Part shown: piece by piece, positions 1 through 9,153 of the stretch
Numbering within the stretch: position 1 is the first letter of the stretch
Layout: every line of letters starts with the position of its first letter
DNA from: Cupriavidus basilensis OR16
GTDB taxonomy: Bacteria; Pseudomonadota; Gammaproteobacteria; Burkholderiales; Burkholderiaceae
NCBI RefSeq assembly: GCF_000243095.1
Contig: NZ_AHJE01000108.1
Span: 1-64,000, forward strand
Direction of reading: 5' to 3'
DNA: 64,000 bases
Notes under the pieces: model-generated
Told to the model about the DNA's origin: nothing
What the model saw: the letters and a program-made list of their open reading frames with translations, nothing else
Database searches by the model: none
Position numbers and translations under genes: made by a program

Positions 1-579
1 CGCCGGATCGTTATCCTCCGCCATCAACGCCACGGCGGCGAGCGCGGCCACAGTGGGCTGGCATACCGCCATCAGGTGCGTGCCACCGCCTAGCGTGCGC
101 AGGAAATCCATCAGGTGGTAGACGTACTCGTCAAAGCCAAAGCGGCCGTGCGCCAGCGAGATGTCGCGCGGGTTGTGCCAGTCAGTGATATAGACATCGT
201 GATCGCGCAGCATGGTCTGCACGGTGCCGCGCAGCAACGTGGCAAAGTGGCCCGACATCGGCGCTACCAGCAGCACGCGCGGCTGGCCGGAGACACCGTG
301 CTTGCGAAAGTGCAGCAGTGAGCAGAACGGCGTGCTCGCTGCCACTTCCTCCGTGACCTGTATCGGCATGCCGTTCACCATGACGCTGTCGATGGCGAAG
401 GGCGGGCGATGGTGCGTCAAGCGGCTTAATGAGAGCACGTCGCAGGCGGCGCGCGTGGCGCGCATTGGCTCGCTTTCCGCCAGGCGCGGGTTGGCGCAAA
501 GCGTGCTCGACACCATGTCGGCCAGGCTGCAGGCGGGCTGCATGATATCCGCATAAGTCTGGTACACCTGATACAGCAT
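1..579 (-). CDS. phaZ: Intracellular polyhydroxyalkanoate depolymerase (PhaZ paralogue), 5' part
   Basis: Only the first 193 codons are in the window; the gene runs off the left edge. The protein opens MLYQVYQTYADIM, resembling the MLYQ start of intracellular PHB depolymerases. It carries LLVAPMSGHFATLLRGTV, then VYITDWHNPR, and at about residue 172 the motif VCQPTV, whose cysteine (residue 173) matches the catalytic Cys of the Cupriavidus PhaZa family. The family hydrolyses stored PHB granules in the cytoplasm to 3-hydroxybutyrate. The start at 579 follows an AAAAAGGGGCG ribosome site. It differs clearly from the principal PhaZ1 sequence I remember, so it is probably one of the additional paralogues. 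Confidence is high for the family, lower for the exact paralogue. Confidence 0.9.
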   Translation of the reverse strand, partial: MLYQVYQTYADIMQPACSLADMVSSTLCANPRLAESEPMRATRAACDVLSLSRLTHHRPPFAIDSVMVNGMPIQVTEEVAASTPFCSLLHFRKHGVSGQPRVLLVAPMSGHFATLLRGTVQTMLRDHDVYITDWHNPRDISLAHGRFGFDEYVYHLMDFLRTLGGGTHLMAVCQPTVAALAAVALMAEDNDPA

Positions 580-1081
580 GGCTCGCCCCTTTTTATGCGT
601 TGACCTCATCAGCCGCAATATGCGTGCCACGGCGAATCCCGTTGGCATGAGGCTTGCGGGCCTGCCCGTATGGCGGAACGGGGTGATCCGTTCTGGTTCG
701 TATGCGGCGCAGGCGCCGCGCGCGGACAACGCACGCGGCGCTTCGCCAGACCATCTGCTTCATGCTGGTGCTGCGCGGCGCACCGTGCCGGTGCCGGCGT
801 GGCCGCAGCATGTTTGAGCATGAAACCGCGTATCCGATGCGTGCCTGCTTCAGGTGCGACGCAATCCTTTGCGTCGTTTCAAGCTAAGCGCTAGGCAAGC
901 GCAAGCAGCACCAATGTCCCCGCCATGATGTAGTACAAATTCATAGTAGAAGCAGCGAGCGCAAAGCACACAATGGATAGCGCGACACTGCAGCGACAGG
1001 CACGGGCGCACCGTCTGCTGGCACACAGAGCACGGGGTGCGCCCGCCGTGCAACGGCTTTTCCAGGTGGCAAGGAGGCGGG
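580..1081. other. Intergenic region between phaZ and the GST gene, no gene seen
   Basis: This 500-bp stretch separates two divergent genes and should hold both promoters, but I find no convincing -35/-10 pair. A short hairpin (CGACGCAA, loop TCCT, TTGCGTCG) lies at 857-876 and is followed on the plus strand only by TTTC. No open frame here has both a ribosome site and a recognisable product. Confidence 0.5.
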
Positions 1082-1738
1082 ATGGCAAGGACGACACTCA
1101 CCATCAGCAGTAAGACGTATTCATCGTGGTCGTTGCGTGGCTGGCTGCTGGTGCGCTTCGCGGGGCTGGAATTCGAGGAGGTGCTGGTGCCCCCCGACGA
1201 CGCCGCGGCGCGCGCGGAAATCCTGCTGCTGTCGCCTTCGATTCTCGTTCCTCGCCTGCTGCACCAGGGCGTGACCGTGTGGGACACGCTGGCCATCGCC
1301 GAGTATCTCAACGAGGTTCGCCCCAAGGCCGGATTGCTGCCCGATGATCGTGCCGCGCGCGCGCATTGCCGCGCCATCTGCGGCGAGATGCACTCGGGCT
1401 TCGCCGCCATGCGCGCGGCGTTGCCGATGAACTTGAAGGGGCACTTTCCTGGCTTCAAGGTGTGGTCGCGTGCACAGGCCGACATCGACCGCATCGCGCA
1501 GATCTGGACCGAGTGCCTGACGCAGTACGGTGGCCCCTATCTGTTTGGCGCAACGCGCACCATGGCCGATGCGATGTACGCGCCGGTGGTGACGCGCTTC
1601 GTGACCTACGGCGTGATGCTGGATCCGGCGCCGGTGGAGTACTGCAAGCAGATCCTCGCCATGCCGGAGTTGCAGGAATGGATCGCCGCGGCGAAGAAGG
1701 AGCCCGACGAAATCAGCGAACTCGAAGTGGAGTTCTGA
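1082..1738 (+). CDS. Glutathione S-transferase family protein
   Basis: 218 residues. The N-terminal thioredoxin-like domain begins ARTTLTISSKTYSSWSLRGWLL; the SSWSLR stretch supplies the Ser/Thr typically used to activate glutathione. It continues to the conserved cis-Pro and WDTLAIAEYLNE region (about residues 50-75). The C-terminal all-helical domain contains FGATRTMADAMYAPVVTRF, the GST N-capping region. The start at 1082 is preceded by AAGGAGG, a near-perfect ribosome site; the in-frame ATG at 1037 has none and would add 15 non-conserved residues. The substrate is unknown. It stands alone between divergent phaZ and the convergent acetoacetyl-CoA synthetase. Confidence 0.88.
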   Translation: MARTTLTISSKTYSSWSLRGWLLVRFAGLEFEEVLVPPDDAAARAEILLLSPSILVPRLLHQGVTVWDTLAIAEYLNEVRPKAGLLPDDRAARAHCRAICGEMHSGFAAMRAALPMNLKGHFPGFKVWSRAQADIDRIAQIWTECLTQYGGPYLFGATRTMADAMYAPVVTRFVTYGVMLDPAPVEYCKQILAMPELQEWIAAAKKEPDEISELEVEF

Positions 1739-1805
1739 CGTTCTTGCCAGGGGAAAGAAGAGGGCGCGCCGCGGCGTTCAGCACCACGGTGCGCCCTTGT
1801 TCGTC

Positions 1806-3845
1806 TTACACCGCGGCGGATTCGCGCGCGCGTGCGGCGATAAAGCGCTCGGCGTAGGCGAAATACCAGTCCAGCGTTTCCGGGTTGGCCATGGCGTCTC
1901 GGTTGGCGATCTTGTCGGGCGCGTGGCCCAGCAGCAGCTTCTTGATGGGCACTTCCATCTTCTTGCCCGACAGCGTGCGCGGCACACCGGGCACCTGCAG
2001 GATCTCGTTGGGCACATGGCGCGAGGACAGCGCGCTGCGGATGCGCGCGCGCATGGTGTCGCGCAATGCATCGCTCAGGACCATGCCCTCGCGCAGCACC
2101 ACGAACAGCGGCATGTACGAGTCGCGCCCCAGGTACTCCAGGTCCACCACCATGCTGTCGAGCACCTCCGGCAGGTCCTCCACTACGCGGTACAGCTCGC
2201 TGGTGCCCATGCGGATGCCGTGGCGGTTGATGGTCGCGTCCGAGCGGCCGTAGATGATGGCGCCGCCGTGCGCAGTGATCTTGATCCAGTCGCCGTGGCG
2301 CCACACGCCGGGATAGGTATCGAAGTAGCTGTCTCGATACCTCGAGTTGTCCTTGTCGTTCCAGAAATAGAGGGGCATCGATGGCATCGGCGCCGTGCAG
2401 ACGAGTTCTCCTACCTCGTCAATCACCGATCTTCCGGCCTCGTCGAAGGCCTCGACCCGCGCGCCGAGGCAGCGGCACTGCATTTCCCCGAGGTAGACCG
2501 GCAGCGTGGGAACGCCGGCGACGAAACAGCCCGCGAAATCTGTCCCGCCCGACAGCGCATTGATCCACACCGGGCCGACGCGGTCGAGAATCCAGCGGTA
2601 GCTCTCGGGCGACAGGGGCGATCCCGTCGACCCGATCGCACGCAGATGCGAGAGATCGGCTGCCGCGCGCGGCTCGACACCGGATTTGAGGCACGACTGG
2701 AAATACGCCGCGCCGGCGCCGAAGAAGTCGACCTTCGCCTCGTCGATGAACCGCCAGAGCGTCTCCATGTTCGGGTAGCCCGGATTGCCGTCGAACAGGC
2801 ACACGGTCGCCCCGGCCAGCAATCCGCCTACCTGCAGGTTCCACATGATCCAGCCGGTGCTGGCCTGCCAGCAGAAGCGGTCGCCAGGATGCAGGTCCAG
2901 ATGTAGCGTGGTGAGCTTGACATGCTCGAGCACGATGCCACCCTGCGAATGGACAATGGGCTTCGGCAGGCCGGTGGTGCCCGAGGAATAGACAACCCAG
3001 AGCGGATGGTCGAACGGCACATGCTCGGGATCGAGCGGGACGTCCAATGAGATCGCTTCCGCCCAGGCTACGCCGCCGCGAAACGCGTAGCACGACGATT
3101 CATCAGCGAGCCCGGGCACCAGCACGACCCGCTCCACGCTCGGCAACTGCTCCAGCAGCGAGTGCAGGAGCGTGCGGCGGTCGAACGCCTTGCCACCGTA
3201 GCGATAACCGTCGACCGCGATCATCACCTTGGGCTCGATCTGGCGGAAGCGATCCAGGACCGCCAACTCGCCCATGTCGGGCGCACATGCCGACCACACC
3301 GCACCGATGCTTGCCACCGCCAGGAATGCAACGATGGCCTGCGGCGTATTCGGCAGGAACGCTGCTACGCAGTCGCCGCAGTCCACGCCCATGCCGCGCA
3401 GCGATGCCGCCACCGACGCGACCTGCCGTTCGAGCTCGGCCCAGCTCATCTCCCCGGCTTCACCGGCCTCATTGCGAAAGACGATAGCGGGGTGATCGGT
3501 CGTGGCATGGCGAAACACCTGCTCGACATAGTTCATCTGAACGCCCGGGAACCACGTGGCGCCCGGCATGTTGGCCTTGGCAAGCGCGACTATGGGCATC
3601 TGCGGTGACACAATGTCTGCCCATTCCCACAGTGCCAGCCAGAAGGCGCCGATATGGTCGACTGACCATCGCCACAGGGCGTCGTAGTCGGCGAAGGACA
3701 GGCCGCGCTCCCGCTCGAGCCACTGCATGAATGCCGTGACGCGTGCGCGGCGGACGGTATCGGATGACGGTGACCATGCGGGCACGGCCGTTGCTGCGGC
3801 TTCGGGCAAGCCGGCGGCGGATATCGAAGTGCTGGAAATGCTCAT
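1806..3845 (-). CDS. aacS: Acetoacetyl-CoA synthetase (acetoacetate-CoA ligase)
   Basis: 679 residues, full length for this ANL-superfamily ligase. It activates acetoacetate with ATP and CoA to acetoacetyl-CoA in the cytoplasm, feeding PHB or acetyl-CoA metabolism. Visible marks are the N-terminal FMQWLERERGLSFADYDALWRWSVDH block (acetoacetyl-CoA synthetase-type N-terminus), the AMP-binding P-loop VVYSSGTTGLPKP near residue 285, the ALSGGTDF region, YGRSDATINRHGIRMG, and the C-terminal RTLSGKKMEVPIKK with the adenylation lysine near residue 625. The stop faces the GST gene. The MFS transporter gene lies just upstream on the same strand, and a truncated second copy of the same enzyme lies beyond it. 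Confidence 0.93.
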   Translation of the reverse strand: MSISSTSISAAGLPEAAATAVPAWSPSSDTVRRARVTAFMQWLERERGLSFADYDALWRWSVDHIGAFWLALWEWADIVSPQMPIVALAKANMPGATWFPGVQMNYVEQVFRHATTDHPAIVFRNEAGEAGEMSWAELERQVASVAASLRGMGVDCGDCVAAFLPNTPQAIVAFLAVASIGAVWSACAPDMGELAVLDRFRQIEPKVMIAVDGYRYGGKAFDRRTLLHSLLEQLPSVERVVLVPGLADESSCYAFRGGVAWAEAISLDVPLDPEHVPFDHPLWVVYSSGTTGLPKPIVHSQGGIVLEHVKLTTLHLDLHPGDRFCWQASTGWIMWNLQVGGLLAGATVCLFDGNPGYPNMETLWRFIDEAKVDFFGAGAAYFQSCLKSGVEPRAAADLSHLRAIGSTGSPLSPESYRWILDRVGPVWINALSGGTDFAGCFVAGVPTLPVYLGEMQCRCLGARVEAFDEAGRSVIDEVGELVCTAPMPSMPLYFWNDKDNSRYRDSYFDTYPGVWRHGDWIKITAHGGAIIYGRSDATINRHGIRMGTSELYRVVEDLPEVLDSMVVDLEYLGRDSYMPLFVVLREGMVLSDALRDTMRARIRSALSSRHVPNEILQVPGVPRTLSGKKMEVPIKKLLLGHAPDKIANRDAMANPETLDWYFAYAERFIAARARESAAV

Positions 3846-3911
3846 TGCTGGGTACTCATCTTGGCTGCGTCCTGTCGCGACGCAGCCTGGAGGTGTGGAT
3901 GCAGTGCGAGG

Positions 3912-5255
3912 TCAGGCAGATACCGCCACAGGCGATGCCGCAGTGGGAGCGACATCCAGCCTGATATTGGCGAAGTTTGCGAGTTCCGACTCGTAGGTGC
4001 GCATGGCGCGCAGGAAGCACAGTGCGGCTAGCAGGCCAAACGCGGGCATGACAGCGAGCGCCGTCTGCAGGCCCCAGGCATCGGATACGAGGCCGCCCAC
4101 GAAGGGCCCGACAGCCAGGCCAAACAGGTTCTGGAACAGGGACAGCATGGCCGCGCCGGTGGAGCGCACGCCCGGATGGATCACGTTGAACACCACACTC
4201 GAAGCCGGCGCCACCGAGCACATCATCATCAGGCCGCCAAGCGCGATCAGCAGGAACTGCTGGTTGGCGGCCATCGAGCCGCCAAACGCGGTCACGAAGA
4301 CCACCAGCGTCGCCGTGGCGAGCGTAGCCATCAGCACGAGCTTGTTGCGAGGCCGGCGTACCCCGACGGCGTCTGCGGCCACGCCCCAGATGAAAGAGCC
4401 TGCCGCGCCGCAGAGCACGACGACCGCGGCTTGCATGGCGGCCTTGTCCGCGGCGACGCCATGGTACCGGTGGAAATAGCTGGGCAACCAGGACCAGATA
4501 GTCGACACGACAATGAGCTGGAACGCGGCGCCGAGGCATGTCCACCAGACGGTCGGTGAACTGGTCAAGGCCGTGACGATCTGCCTGGCGAACCCCTGCA
4601 CGGATTGCCGCTCCGCCCGATCCATGCGCGGGGCGAGTTCGACGGTCTTGTAGTCTGGCACCAGCAGGTACAGAAATGCCAGGACCAGTCCTGGGATACC
4701 CACCACACCGAACGCGGCCTGCCAGCCCCAGTGGGCCGCGACGACGCCGCCCAACACCACGCCGAGCACAGAGCCGATCGATGCCGCAGCGAGAAACGCG
4801 CCGAGCAGAGTAGCGCGCAGGCGCTTGGGAAACAGGCTCGCGATCAGGGCGCCGCCCACCGAGCCGTAGCCGGTCTCGCCAGCGCCCACGACGGCCCGCG
4901 CGAGGAAGAGCTGGCTGTAATTGCGCGTGAACATGCAGGAGATCGTGGCCAGGCTCCACACCGTGGCCATGATGAAGATGCTCTTGACCCGGCTGCAGCG
5001 GTCAGCAAGCAGCGCGACGGGAAGGCCGCCCACGGCGACGACGATGGAAATGATCGACACCAGGCCGCCGAGTTGCATGTCGGACAAGCCCCAGGCAGCC
5101 TTCATGTGGGGGAACAGCGAAACGATGACCTGGCGGTCAATGTAGTCGAACAACATCAGCGCGAAGGTCATCGCGAAGGCGAACCAGGCCTTGGGCCGGC
5201 CGACGAGATAGCCATCACTGCCTTCTGTACCCGAGGCGGCGGAATGCGGGTTCAT
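3912..5255 (-). CDS. MFS transporter, 12-segment organic-acid type
   Basis: 447 residues with about twelve hydrophobic segments in two halves. The first is FAFAMTFALMLFDYIDRQVI; DRCSRVKSIF forms the loop 2-3 signature, and RAVVGAGETGYGSVGGALI resembles segment 5 of Spns/organic-acid-type MFS proteins. I start it at 5255 (MNPHSAASG) because GGAGA lies about nine bases upstream; the longer frame from 5321 adds a charged stretch without a ribosome site. It lies on the same strand between an intact acetoacetyl-CoA synthetase and the remains of a second copy plus a beta-keto acid cleavage enzyme. An acidic substrate such as a keto acid is a reasonable inference, not something the sequence shows. 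Confidence 0.85.
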   Translation of the reverse strand: MNPHSAASGTEGSDGYLVGRPKAWFAFAMTFALMLFDYIDRQVIVSLFPHMKAAWGLSDMQLGGLVSIISIVVAVGGLPVALLADRCSRVKSIFIMATVWSLATISCMFTRNYSQLFLARAVVGAGETGYGSVGGALIASLFPKRLRATLLGAFLAAASIGSVLGVVLGGVVAAHWGWQAAFGVVGIPGLVLAFLYLLVPDYKTVELAPRMDRAERQSVQGFARQIVTALTSSPTVWWTCLGAAFQLIVVSTIWSWLPSYFHRYHGVAADKAAMQAAVVVLCGAAGSFIWGVAADAVGVRRPRNKLVLMATLATATLVVFVTAFGGSMAANQQFLLIALGGLMMMCSVAPASSVVFNVIHPGVRSTGAAMLSLFQNLFGLAVGPFVGGLVSDAWGLQTALAVMPAFGLLAALCFLRAMRTYESELANFANIRLDVAPTAASPVAVSA

Positions 5256-5390
5256 GGTCTGTGTCTCCAGCTCGGGAGCTTTTTCATGGAAAGCTACCTT
5301 TGATGTCTTCCGACTTCGCATCGGCGGGGGTGGCTTCTCAGCCTGAATACGGCCCAGCCCCTTCGGAAGCGGGGCCGGGCGACGCCGGGA

Positions 5391-5801
5391 TCAGGCCGCG
5401 CGCAGCGGAACGCCTCGTACGCCGGGCTGGCGGTTGGGCGCCATGCCATTGGCAGCGAGCGTCTCGTTGATGCTGTCGTACCAGGTACCGATGCGGTAAA
5501 TCTCCCGCGCTTCCTTGCCGCTGGCGATCTCGCGACCCAGTTCGTTGGCAACGCGCACGCACTGCTGCACCTGCTGGACCGACGTCATGCGATTGTCGCG
5601 CTGGTCGGTCAGCGTGTCTTCGGTGCCCACGCGCGGATGGAAGCCCATCGCCAAGGACATCATGTTGAGCGGAAGGACGTTCCTGAGAAGGGATTCCGAG
5701 GTGATGCAGATGCCGTCAGCGGCGCGCTGTATCAGGTTCATGAAATTGAACGGGTTGGGGCCGTCGGCACCGCCGGCGATACCGATCCAGGTCAGGTTCA
5801 A
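5391..5801 (-). pseudogene. C-terminal fragment of a beta-keto acid cleavage enzyme (BKACE/DUF849)
   Basis: About 136 codons matching the end of the BKACE family, formerly called 3-keto-5-aminohexanoate cleavage protein. Recognisable pieces are NMMSLAMGFHPRVGTEDTLTD, VQQVQQCVRVANELGREIAS and GKEAREIYRIGTWYDSINET. BKACE enzymes are metal-dependent and convert a beta-keto acid plus acetyl-CoA to acetoacetate plus a new CoA ester. The N-terminal half, including most of the metal and substrate site, is missing. The frame begins only at a TTG at 5801, inside the join with the second acetoacetyl-CoA synthetase. It therefore has no proper start and cannot make an active enzyme as written. Confidence 0.8.
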
Positions 5802-7026
5802 GCGGCGAACCGGTCGAGCCGAGCGCGCGCAGCCGGGAAAGGTCGGCCACGCGCACGGGCTCGATCCCGGCCTTCATGCCGGCCGTGAAAAACGCGGCGC
5901 CAGCGCCAAAGGCGGTGACGCGCGCGGCATCCACGAAGCGCCACAGCACGCCGGCATCGGGCCAGGCGGGATTGCCGTCGTAAAGCGCGATGGTGCTGCC
6001 CAGCAGCAGCCCCGCGATCTGCGCGTTCCACATGATCCAGCCGCTGCTGCTGTACCAGTGGAAGACGTCATCCGGCCCGAGGTTGTTGTGAAACGCCATC
6101 AGCTTGAGCTGCTCGATGACGATGCCGCCGTGGCCGTGCACGATGGGCTTGGGCATGCCGGTGGTGCCGGACGAGTAGACGATCCACAACGGGTGGTCGA
6201 ACGGCACGGATTCGATCGCCAGCGGTACGCGATGCGCCAGCACCGCCTGCCATGCGTGGCGACGCACGTTGGCGGGAAGCGGGATGGCGTCGGGGGCGGC
6301 AAGCGCATCGGTGTGCTCGCCGGGTACGAGTACCAGGTCTGTGAGCGAGGGCAGGGCGGCGGCCAGGTCGGCCAGCACTGGCGCTCGATCGTAGGCCTTG
6401 CCGCCGTAACGGTAGCCATCGACGGCGATCAGCACCTTGGGCTCGATCTGGCGGAAACGGTCGCTCACCGCTACCTGGCCCATGTCGGGGGCGCAGCCAG
6501 ACCAGATTGCGCCCAGGCTGGTGGTGGCCAGGAAGGCGACGACCGTGGCGGCGATGTTCGGCAGGTAACCCGCCACGCGATCGCCGCGCGCCACGCCCAT
6601 GCCGCGCAAGGCATGCGCCAGCGAGGCAACCTGCTGCTCCAGCGCATCCCAGCTCAGGTCGGTGACCGCGATGGATTCACCGGCGTAGCGGATGGCCGTG
6701 CGCTCGCGCGCGGCGCCGCTGCCGGCATGGCGGAACACCTGCTGCACGTAGTTCAGGCGGGCGCCTTCGAACCAGCGCGCGCCGGGCATCTGAGCGCTGC
6801 CGAGCACGCGCTCGGCAGGGGTATCGAAGCGCAGGTCGAAATAGGCGCGGATGGCGTCCCAGAAGGCTTCCAGGTCGGTCACCGACCATTGCCACAGCGC
6901 GGCGTAGTCGGCAAAGGCGAGGCCGCGCTCGTTCTCCAGCCAGCGCATGAAGTGCGCAATGCGGCTGCCGTCGCGGAACGCTTGTGACGGCGTCCATCTC
7001 AGTTGCCCTTCTTCAAGGGTGGTCAT
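5802..7026 (-). pseudogene. Second acetoacetyl-CoA synthetase, truncated to its N-terminal ~408 residues
   Basis: The frame opens MTTLEEGQLRWTPSQAF at 7026 and tracks the intact enzyme at 1806-3845 closely (FMRWLENERGLAFADYAALWQWSV, IVYSSGTTGMPKP, LRALGSTGSPLEP). It then leaves homology abruptly near 5803. The intact paralogue continues after GSTGSPL into the remaining third of the adenylation domain and the C-terminal lysine domain, none of which is present here. The frame runs on to 5716 through the BKACE fragment in the wrong frame. A deletion joining two neighbouring genes explains this. Without the C-terminal domain and its catalytic lysine the product would not form the acyl-adenylate. 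Confidence 0.85.
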
Positions 7027-7109
7027 GTCTCCTCCTCGGGTCCGTCTCGCGCGGACGTGCGGATGGGTTGCAATGCGGTATTTGGTGTGATCTTACATGC
7101 TGCCCGCCA

Positions 7110-8655
7110 TCACGCCTTGGCGCGGGCTTCGAACAAGGCGTCCCACATGCCGTCGACCCGGGCCTTGACCGCGGCATCCATCTGGATCGGACGGCCCCAT
7201 TCGCGGGTGGTTTCGCCGGGCCATTTATCGGTGGCATCGATGCCCATCTTTGAACCCAGCCCCGACACCGGCGAGGCAAAGTCGAGGTAGTCGATCGGCG
7301 TGTTCTCTACCAGCACGGTGTCGCGCGCGGGATCGACACGGGTGGTGATGGCCCAGATCACTTCCTTCCAGTCGCGCACGTCGACATCGTCGTCCACCAC
7401 CACGATGAACTTCGTATACATGAACTGGCGCAGGAAGCTCCAGACGCCGAACATCACGCGCTTGGCGTGACCAGCGTACTGCTTCTTCATATAACTGCTT
7501 CTTCATGCGCACCACGGCCATGCGGTAGCTGCAGCCCTCCGGCGGCAGGTAGAAGTCGGTGATCTCCGGGAACTGCTTTTGCAGCAGCGGCACGAACACT
7601 TCATTGAGCGCCACGCCAAGCACCGCGGGCTCATCGGGCGGCTTGCCGGTATAGGTGGAGTGGTAGATCGGGTCGCGCCGCATGGTGATGCGGTCGATGG
7701 TGAAGACAGGGAACCAGTCTTGCTCGTTGTAATAGCCGGTGTGGTCGCCATAGGGGCCTTCCAGCGCATGCTGGTAGCCGGATGGGTGATCCGGGTCGGG
7801 CTGGATGTGGCCTTCCAGCACGATCTCGGCCGAGGCCGGCACGCTCAGCTCGGACAGCGTTGGCGTGATGCAGCCGGCCAGCGCGGTGCGGCTGCCGCGC
7901 AGCAGACCCGCAAACTGGTATTCCGACAAGGTGTCGGGCACCGGGGTGACGGCGCCGAGGATGGTGGCCGGGTCCGCGCCCAGCGCCACCGCGATCGGGA
8001 ACGGCTTGCCGGGGTTGGCCAGCGCGTGCTCGCGGAAATCCAGCGCGCCGCCGCGATGCGCCAGCCAGCGCATGATGACCTGGTTGCGGCTGATCACCTG
8101 CTGGCGGTAGATGCCCAGGTTCTGGCGCTTTTTGTGCGGCCCCTTGGTGATCACCAGGCCCCAGGTGATCAGCGGCGCTGCGTCTTCCGGCCAGCACGTC
8201 TGGATCGGCAGGCGCGCCAGGTCCACGTCGTTGCCTTCCCACACCACCTCCTGGCAGGCCGGGCTGCTGACGCGCTTGGGCGCCATGTCCCACACCGATT
8301 TGACGAGGGTGAACAGCTTGCCGGCTTCGCGCAGGCCGCGGGGTGGCTCGGGTTCCTTGAGCGCCGACAGGACGCGGCCAATGTCGTGCAGGTCGGCCAG
8401 GCTTTCGGCACCCATGCCGAGCGCCACTCTGCGTGTCGTGCCGAACAGATTGGCCAGTACGGGCACGCTATAAGTCTGACCAGGCCGATGGGGATCGCTC
8501 GGGTTTTCAAACACGACTGCCGGTCCGCCAGCGCGCAGCAGCCTGTCGCAAATTTCGGTCATTTCGAGGTTGGGCGACACCGGCGCATCGATCCGTTTTA
8601 GTTCGCCAAGGCCTTCCAGTTGGCCCAGGAAATCGCGCAAGTCGTTGTATTTCAT
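7110..8655 (-). pseudogene. ubiD: UbiD family decarboxylase, frameshifted by a 16-bp near-tandem duplication
   Basis: The 5' frame (8655 down to about 7500, MKYNDLRDFLGQLEGLGELKRID) and the 3' frame (from 7490, MKKQYAGHAKRVMFGVWSFLRQF to the stop at 7110) together make one UbiD protein of normal length, about 510 residues. UbiD decarboxylates 3-octaprenyl-4-hydroxybenzoate in ubiquinone synthesis using prenylated FMN. The PPEGCSYRMAVVRMKKQ segment is conserved up to the break. The break is a repeat of ACTGCTTCTTCAT (7478-7490 and 7494-7506) separated by ATA, which adds 16 bases. Removing one unit restores VVRMKKQYAGHAKRVMFG. Either the gene is broken or the sequence is wrong here. No clear ribosome site precedes the start. 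Confidence 0.88.
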
Positions 8656-8718
8656 GATTTATTCGATTGAGGCGCAGGCACGTTAGCGCACCTGTCCATG
8701 CAAATGGCATGATGTAAT

Positions 8719-8736
8719 CATCACATGAATGTGATG
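8719..8736. promoter_or_regulatory. 18-bp perfect inverted repeat upstream of ubiD
   Basis: CATCACAT, spacer GA, ATGTGATG: perfect 8-bp arms located about 65 bases before the ubiD start codon, where an operator would be expected. The binding protein is unknown; the half-site order (TCACA then TGTGA) is the reverse of a CRP site. Confidence 0.45.
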
Positions 8737-8920
8737 GGGCACAAAAAAATCGTCTTAATTTTCATGTCCAAATTGTAAATTTTACGACGATGCCGCGGTC
8801 GGCAAGGATCGCCTCCATGCATTGCCAGTACTGAGTTTCACCCAATGGAGGGGGCGCGGAAGTGCATCAAAGCCCCTTGTTACATATAACCAAAAGCTTT
8901 GTTAATTTGAAACGTTATTC

Positions 8921-8949
8921 TTGACGATGTATAAAAGGGTTCCTACAAT
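8921..8949 (+). promoter_or_regulatory. Sigma-70-type promoter
   Basis: TTGACG at 8921-8926 and TACAAT at 8944-8949 with a 17-base spacer, pointing toward the lytic transglycosylase. The expected start of transcription is near 8956, which would leave a leader of about 330 bases before the gene, or a separate short RNA ending at the hairpin at 9115-9144. Confidence 0.55.
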
Positions 8950-9114
8950 CCGGTTCTGCTCGTTGGAGTGTTGCGGTGCAGCACATTTTCTTCTGCCCTG
9001 TCAAGGGGATTAGTGGGGAATTATCCATATCTGATCATATGAGCGGATGCGTCTGAGCAGGACGGATTCGATCGATCGCCCCGGCCGTGGCCGGGTGCTT
9101 TGAGTAGTTCGCGG

Positions 9115-9153
9115 CAGGGCAGGCTCCCCCAAGAGCCTACCCTGTTTCTCGTT
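9115..9153 (+). terminator. Terminator-like hairpin in the leader
   Basis: CAGGGCAGGCTC at 9115-9126 pairs with GAGCCTACCCTG at 9133-9144 with one internal mismatch, followed by TTTCTCGTT. The U tract is weak, so this may be an attenuator, an sRNA end or only a structured leader. Confidence 0.35.

Noticed and set aside
857..876. Hairpin CGACGCAA-TCCT-TTGCGTCG as a terminator
   Set aside because: Only TTTC follows and no gene ends nearby on that strand, so there is nothing for it to terminate.
891..944. Minus-strand 17-codon frame encoding the hydrophobic peptide MNLYYIMAGTLVLLALA
   Set aside because: It looks like a membrane micropeptide, but no ribosome site or promoter precedes it and it lies in a region with no other coding sign. 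Too short to support from sequence alone.
8956..9150. 6S RNA (ssrS)
   Set aside because: The expected long closing stem between the 5' and 3' ends and a promoter-like central bubble are not visible. I kept it only as an unspecified sRNA or leader candidate.
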